Assembly (NCBI GenBank): GCA_020062205.1
Contig: JAGUWT010000219.1
Span: 1 to 6,326, forward strand
DNA length: 6,326 nt
From: Thermodesulfovibrionales bacterium
GTDB lineage: Bacteria > Nitrospirota > Thermodesulfovibrionia > Thermodesulfovibrionales > SM23-35
Direction of reading: 5' to 3'
The notes under the pieces are model-generated. The model was given only the letters and a program-made list of their open reading frames with translations. It was not told where the DNA came from and ran no database searches. Each line of letters opens with the position of its first letter. The stretch's first letter is position 1. The position numbers were made by a program, and so were the translations under genes. Positions 6,168 to 6,326 of this stretch are shown piece by piece.

Positions 6168-6251
6168 TAACCTTACTATCTCTTAAGTATAGACCTATTC
6201 AGCTTTACAATTTAATTCCTATCAAAAGAGGGTCTTGCAAAAGTCCTAATT

Positions 6252-6277
6252 TGTCACCCTGAGCCTGTCGAAGGGTG
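6252..6277 (+). repeat. REP-like hairpin element, copy A
   Basis: CACCCT (6255-6260) pairs with AGGGTG (6272-6277) around the loop GAGCCTGTCGA. The unit begins TGTCACCCTGAGCCTGTCGA. I recognise this as a dispersed intergenic repeat common in environmental bacterial genomes. It lies in the non-coding tail 85 bp after gmhA and is matched by an inverted copy at the window end. Confidence 0.8.
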
Positions 6278-6300
6278 CTCTAACTGTTTGATTTGCCGTA

Positions 6301-6325
6301 ATTCTTCGACAAGCTCAGAATGACA
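6301..6325 (-). repeat. REP-like hairpin element, copy B (inverted)
   Basis: On the minus strand this reads TGTCATTCTGAGCTTGTCGA and continues AGAAT. The stem ATTCT/AGAAT replaces the ACCCT/AGGGT stem of copy A, and the loop differs at a single base. The two copies face each other across 23 bp. The element may continue beyond the right window edge. Confidence 0.78.
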
Positions 6326-6326
6326 G

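Noticed and set aside
6168..6251. Possible terminator or small gene directly after gmhA
   Set aside because: No stem with a T-run and no open frame of interest. The GGTCTTGCAAAAGTCC stretch looks like it could belong to a repeat or an insertion-sequence end, but no transposase or partner copy is visible.

Overview
The window holds six protein-coding genes: an oxidoreductase (cut by the left edge), pcm, a GAF/degenerate-GGDEF protein on the minus strand, argH, a fibronectin-type lipoprotein, and gmhA. The low-to-moderate GC content, the lipoprotein and the heptose isomerase (LPS core precursor synthesis) point to a Gram-negative bacterium. The gene style and the scattered small intergenic repeats resemble Nitrospirota (Thermodesulfovibrio-like) or deltaproteobacterial genomes. 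That placement is an impression, not a demonstrated assignment.

Left part (1-2016, plus strand): a COG2509-type FAD-dependent dehydrogenase and a protein-L-isoaspartate O-methyltransferase share a one-base stop/start overlap and are probably cotranscribed. Facing them (2022-2996, minus strand), only 5 bp away, is a sensor-like protein. It has an N-terminal helix, a GAF domain and a GGDEF-like domain whose active-site motif is destroyed while an RxxD inhibitory-site motif remains, so it is a candidate c-di-GMP receptor rather than a cyclase.

Middle part (2997-5492): an 85-bp divergent spacer carries a near-consensus sigma70-like promoter directly ahead of argH (argininosuccinate lyase, last step of arginine synthesis). 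The argH stop overlaps the start of the lipoprotein gene by ATGA. The first ~160 bp of the lipoprotein gene consist almost wholly of repeated DNA: three AGAAGGC-type heptamers, a 45-bp palindrome, then twelve consecutive 7-nt units in strict register. The last array encodes the hydrophobic signal peptide and lipobox. This is the most unusual part of the window: a lipoprotein export signal apparently built from a simple-sequence array, in which any change of one unit would shift the reading frame.

Right part (5493-6326): a 93-bp spacer with a perfect 8-bp stem-loop precedes gmhA, sedoheptulose-7-phosphate isomerase, with its metal and catalytic residues intact. The last 159 bp are non-coding and end in two inverted copies of a short REP-like hairpin element whose stems differ by compensatory changes. 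No tRNA, rRNA, CRISPR array or transposase gene was seen.
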